In this document: positions 61,130 through 64,000 of the stretch, in pieces | How the letters are laid out: each line of letters starts with the position of its first letter | How positions within the stretch are numbered: the stretch's first letter is position 1 | NCBI GenBank assembly: GCA_905214625.1 | Contig: CAJMMQ010000003.1 | Location: 68,418-132,417 of the forward strand | From: an uncultured bacterium | Lineage (GTDB): Bacteria; Bacteroidota; Bacteroidia; Bacteroidales; Bacteroidaceae | Reading direction: 5' to 3' | Length of the DNA: 64,000 bases | Notes under the pieces: model-generated | What the model was told of the DNA's origin: nothing | The model's database searches: none | The model's input: only the letters and a program-made list of their open reading frames with translations | Translations under genes and position numbers: made by a program

Positions 61130-62245
61130 ATGAAGAAATATTTTAAGTTCATTGTCGCAGCACTTATCGCTCTGATTTTTATCGGAACGTTCGTGTTCCT
61201 TTACAAGAAGTCGCAGCCTCAGCCGCTGACTTACGACGAGTTTACGCCCAAGGTTACAGACATCTACAAAACCACTGTGATAACCGGAAAGATTGAACCG
61301 CGCGACGAGGTTGAGGTTAAACCGCAGATAAGCGGCATCATTACCGAGATATACAAGGAGGCCGGCGACATGGTTAATGCCGGCGAGGTGATTGCCAAGG
61401 TTAAGGTTATTCCCGACATGGGACAGCTAAGCTCGGCCGAGAGCCGCGTGCGCCTGGCTGAGATAAACCTGAAGCAGGCCGAGGTTGACTTCCAGCGCGA
61501 AAAAGGACTTTATGACAAGCAGCTCGTAAGTGCCGACGAATACGACAAAGTGCGCCAGACTCTCAATCAGGCAAAGGAGGAAAAGGCTGCGGCCATCGAC
61601 GCCCTCGAAGTGGTTCGCGACGGTGTGTCGCGCAGCAACGCCAGCGCAAGCAGCACACTCATACGCTCAACAATCAGCGGCCTCATACTCGACATACCCG
61701 TAAAGGTTGGTAACTCGGTCATACTGAGCAACACGTTCAACGACGGTACAACCATTGCATCTGTTGCCGACATGAGCGACCTTATATTTAAAGGCAACAT
61801 CGACGAGACCGAAGTGGGACAGATTGTTACGGGAATGGAAATGAAGATTACCATCGGCGCGCTGCAAGACCTTAAATTCAACGCTCAACTTGAATACATT
61901 TCGCCCAAAGCAACAGAGAACAACGGTGCCAATCAGTTTGAGATAAAGGCCGCCGTAAGCGTGCCCGAGGGCAACAAGATACGCTCTGGCTACAGCGCCA
62001 ACGCCGAGATTGTGCTGGCAAGCGCAAAGAACGTGCTCACCGTGCCCGAAAGCGCAATAGAGTTCAGCGGCTCCGACACATTTGTCTACGTAGTGAAAGG
62101 CACCGGCGAGAACAAGACTTACGAGCGCAAAAAGGTGACAACGGGACTGAGCGACGGCGTGAACATTCAGATTAAGAGCGGACTGTCGGCCAAGGACCGT
62201 GTGCGCGGACCTAAGAAAGTAGCCGAAGACGGCACTGAAAAATAA
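61130..62245 (+). CDS. HlyD/MacA-type periplasmic adaptor
   Basis: The 371-residue adaptor linking the inner-membrane permease to the outer-membrane channel. It has an N-terminal membrane helix (KFIVAALIALIFIGTFVFLY), a biotinyl-lipoyl-like half (PQISGIITEIYKEAGDMVNAGEVIAKV), a helical hairpin (about 95-180), a second lipoyl half (RSTISGLILDIPVKVGNSVI), beta-barrel and membrane-proximal domains. MacA-type adaptors also stimulate the ATPase. It is 89 bp after the second permease gene and 22 bp before the TolC-type gene. Confidence 0.93.
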   Translation: MKKYFKFIVAALIALIFIGTFVFLYKKSQPQPLTYDEFTPKVTDIYKTTVITGKIEPRDEVEVKPQISGIITEIYKEAGDMVNAGEVIAKVKVIPDMGQLSSAESRVRLAEINLKQAEVDFQREKGLYDKQLVSADEYDKVRQTLNQAKEEKAAAIDALEVVRDGVSRSNASASSTLIRSTISGLILDIPVKVGNSVILSNTFNDGTTIASVADMSDLIFKGNIDETEVGQIVTGMEMKITIGALQDLKFNAQLEYISPKATENNGANQFEIKAAVSVPEGNKIRSGYSANAEIVLASAKNVLTVPESAIEFSGSDTFVYVVKGTGENKTYERKKVTTGLSDGVNIQIKSGLSAKDRVRGPKKVAEDGTEK

Positions 62246-62267
62246 ATAAACAATAAAGACACTTGAT

Positions 62268-63605
62268 ATGAAAGCCATAATAACATCAATAGCTCTATTG
62301 GCCGTTACTGCCGCCGGAGCGCAGACGGAGCAGACCTCACGCGAATGGTCGCTGCGCGACTGCATAAGCTACGCCCTTGAACACAACATCACCGTAAAGC
62401 AGCAGGACGTTACCAAACAGCAGCGCGAGATTGACCTTAACACGGCAAAGAACAGCCGTCTGCCCGACCTTAACGGCTCGGCCTCGCAAAACTGGTCGTT
62501 CGGGCGTGGTCTTACATCCGAGAACACTTACTCCAACACCAACACCAGCAGCACATCATTCAGTCTTGGAACAAGCGTACCGCTGTTCAGCGGACTAAAG
62601 ATTCCGCGCACCATAGAGCTTAACAAGCTTAACCTCGAAGCCGCCACGGCTGACATGGACAAGGCCCGCAACGACATCAGCGTGCAGGTGGCACAGGCAT
62701 ACGTGCAGATTCTCTACGACCTGGAGCTGCGCGACGTGGCGCAAAGACAGATAACAATAGACTCCATGCAGGTGGCAAGACTGAAGGAGATGTACAGCAA
62801 CGGCAAGGCCAGCGGCGTGGAGGTTGCGCAGCAGGAGGCCACCCTTGCGCAGAGCCGGCTGACATACACACAGGCCGACAACGACTACAGGCTGGCACTG
62901 CTGGCCATGACACAACTGCTGGAACTGCCCTCGCCCGAGGGTTTCGCCATAATTCGTCCCGATGCCGGCGGCATCAATCCGTCGGCAGGGGCAGTTCCGC
63001 CGTCACCCGACGAGATTTATCAGGAAGCTGTGGCCTTCAAGCCCGAAATAAAAGCTGAGCTCTACCGTCTTAAAGGCACAGAGATGAACATCAAGATAGC
63101 ACAGAGCGCCCTATTACCAACCCTTTCGCTCAATGCCGGCATAGGTTCTAACTATTACAAGACAAGCGGATTCAACGCCGAAAGCTTCGGCCGACAGCTG
63201 CGCAACAACTTCAGTCAATACATCGGCCTGAGCCTCAACGTGCCCATATTCAACCGCTTCGCCACGCGCAACAGCATACGCTCGGCCAAGCTGGAGCGCG
63301 AAACTCAGCAGCTGCAGCTCGACAACACGAAGAAAGCCCTGTATAAGGAAATACAGCAAGCCTACTATAACGCCGTTGCGGCACGCGCAAAATATGAGAG
63401 CAGCATCGAGGCCAGCCGCAGCAACAAGGCCGCCTTCGAGCTCATGTCGGCCAAATATGAATACGGCAAGGCCAACATAACAGAGTTTAACGAGGCCAAG
63501 AACAACTGGCTGAAAGCCGAAAGCGACCTTGTGATAGCCAAATACGAATATGTCTACGACACAAGCCTCATCGACTTCTACCGCGGCAAGGAACTTAATT
63601 TCTGA
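62268..63605 (+). CDS. TolC-family outer-membrane efflux protein
   Basis: A 445-residue outer-membrane channel with a signal peptide (AVTAAGAQ) and two OEP repeats (about 30-210 and 240-430), each with long helices (LNKLNLEAATADMDKARNDI; ELMSAKYEYGKANITEFNEA) around short beta segments. It completes the split MacAB-TolC system. The N-terminal REWSLRDCISYALEHNITVK segment is typical of the family. It is the last gene of the operon and is followed by a strong terminator. Confidence 0.94.
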   Translation: MKAIITSIALLAVTAAGAQTEQTSREWSLRDCISYALEHNITVKQQDVTKQQREIDLNTAKNSRLPDLNGSASQNWSFGRGLTSENTYSNTNTSSTSFSLGTSVPLFSGLKIPRTIELNKLNLEAATADMDKARNDISVQVAQAYVQILYDLELRDVAQRQITIDSMQVARLKEMYSNGKASGVEVAQQEATLAQSRLTYTQADNDYRLALLAMTQLLELPSPEGFAIIRPDAGGINPSAGAVPPSPDEIYQEAVAFKPEIKAELYRLKGTEMNIKIAQSALLPTLSLNAGIGSNYYKTSGFNAESFGRQLRNNFSQYIGLSLNVPIFNRFATRNSIRSAKLERETQQLQLDNTKKALYKEIQQAYYNAVAARAKYESSIEASRSNKAAFELMSAKYEYGKANITEFNEAKNNWLKAESDLVIAKYEYVYDTSLIDFYRGKELNF

Positions 63606-64000
63606 TAATATCCCGACAAAAGACAACACATGTCAGCAAAGCTGCAAAAAATTTAACGGACAGCAGTCTCAATCTTCCTGAAACTGCTGTCCGTTATTTT
63701 TATCCCAAATATGTTATTAGGATTCAGCCGGATTGCCGTTTAATATTAAGAGACCTCTGCAAAACTACTTCTATAACAAAATTTCTAAAAGCTAATATGC
63801 AAACTTATGCGTTTTTGGATTATTTTAATAACCTGTTTGGATGTATACCCATCACTCTTATTAAACCAAGCCACGCTATTGGGATTATATAGAAATATTT
63901 GAAGAAATACATTTAGAAAAAGAAAACAGTAAAAAAAGTCCAGTCTAGTTTGTGTCTTCAACTTCCAACTAATGTAAATTAATATTACATAATTAAAAAA
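63606..64000. other. 395-bp terminal intergenic stretch
   Basis: Apart from the terminator at 63655-63695 this is A+T-rich DNA with no gene, repeat or promoter I can support. Confidence 0.6.
63655..63695 (+). terminator. Strong intrinsic terminator of the exporter operon
   Basis: AACGGACAGCAGT / ACTGCTGTCCGTT, a perfect 13-bp stem with a 15-base loop, followed by ATTTTTATC, 50 bp after the TolC-type gene. Confidence 0.92.

Overview
The window looks like chromosomal DNA of a Prevotella/Segatella-type Bacteroidales. The evidence is: promoters of the Bacteroidetes pattern (TTTG, about 19-21 bases, TAnnTTTG); a SusC/D/E/F starch-uptake locus beside a LacI regulator and an MFS sugar carrier; lipoproteins with Bacteroidetes-style signal sequences; C-terminal type IX secretion (T9SS) sorting-like tails; and small Bacteroidetes-only families (DUF3244-, DUF3836-, DUF4878-like). 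No rRNA, CRISPR array, phage or plasmid backbone was seen. Species is not determinable from the sequence alone.

Layout. 0.1-6.1 kb: a minus-strand run of exported proteins of mostly unknown function (an acidic C39-like peptidase, a Sel1-repeat protein, a DUF3244-like gene broken by TGA) behind a TPR/HTH membrane regulator. 6.1-8.3 kb: an IS4-type insertion sequence sitting in a patch of interspersed repeats. 8.4-11.1 kb: a WYL regulator and two unknown genes. 11.5-20.5 kb: a starch-degradation operon on the minus strand (malQ, susB, pulA, susA). 20.7-24.9 kb: PAP2 phosphatase, YiiX-like hydrolase, DUF4878 lipoprotein, and a multidomain secreted alpha-amylase. 25.1-31.5 kb: a zeta-like toxin pair, pyridoxal-type kinase, DUF3795, DJ-1/PfpI, a repeat-rich 1.3 kb gap, a GNAT toxin-antitoxin-like pair and a lipoprotein. 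31.7-41.9 kb: susCDEF (minus) divergent from lacI and an MFS transporter (plus). 42.3-53.2 kb: mostly core genes (rbfA, LolC/E-like permease, comM, two tRNAs, TPR/OmpA-like lipoprotein, argH, pyrE). 53.9-63.6 kb: a GntR(YtrA-type)-controlled ABC cassette followed by a split MacAB-TolC-type exporter.

How the parts work together. Three promoters, those of malQ-susB-pulA-susA, the secreted amylase and susCDEF, each have a GCAAACGTTT-like palindrome upstream. At malQ and susC the site begins exactly 57 bases above the -7 box, and both promoters lack a good -33 element. I infer that the LacI protein binds all three and probably activates rather than simply blocks. The logical pathway is surface amylase, then SusCDEF capture and import, then periplasmic SusA/PulA/SusB trimming, then MFS uptake and cytoplasmic MalQ.

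The least explained material is non-coding. (1) A dispersed element of four 22-bp units in exact register occurs at 15.5, 43.1 and 53.5 kb, with a decayed copy at 29.2 kb. (2) A repeat carries a complete -7 box exactly 5 bases upstream of two start codons, implying leaderless mRNAs. (3) A perfect 18-bp inverted repeat brackets a promoter and contains the start codon of the DUF3244-like gene. (4) A GntR-type dyad lies at the transcription start of the operon that encodes its probable regulator.
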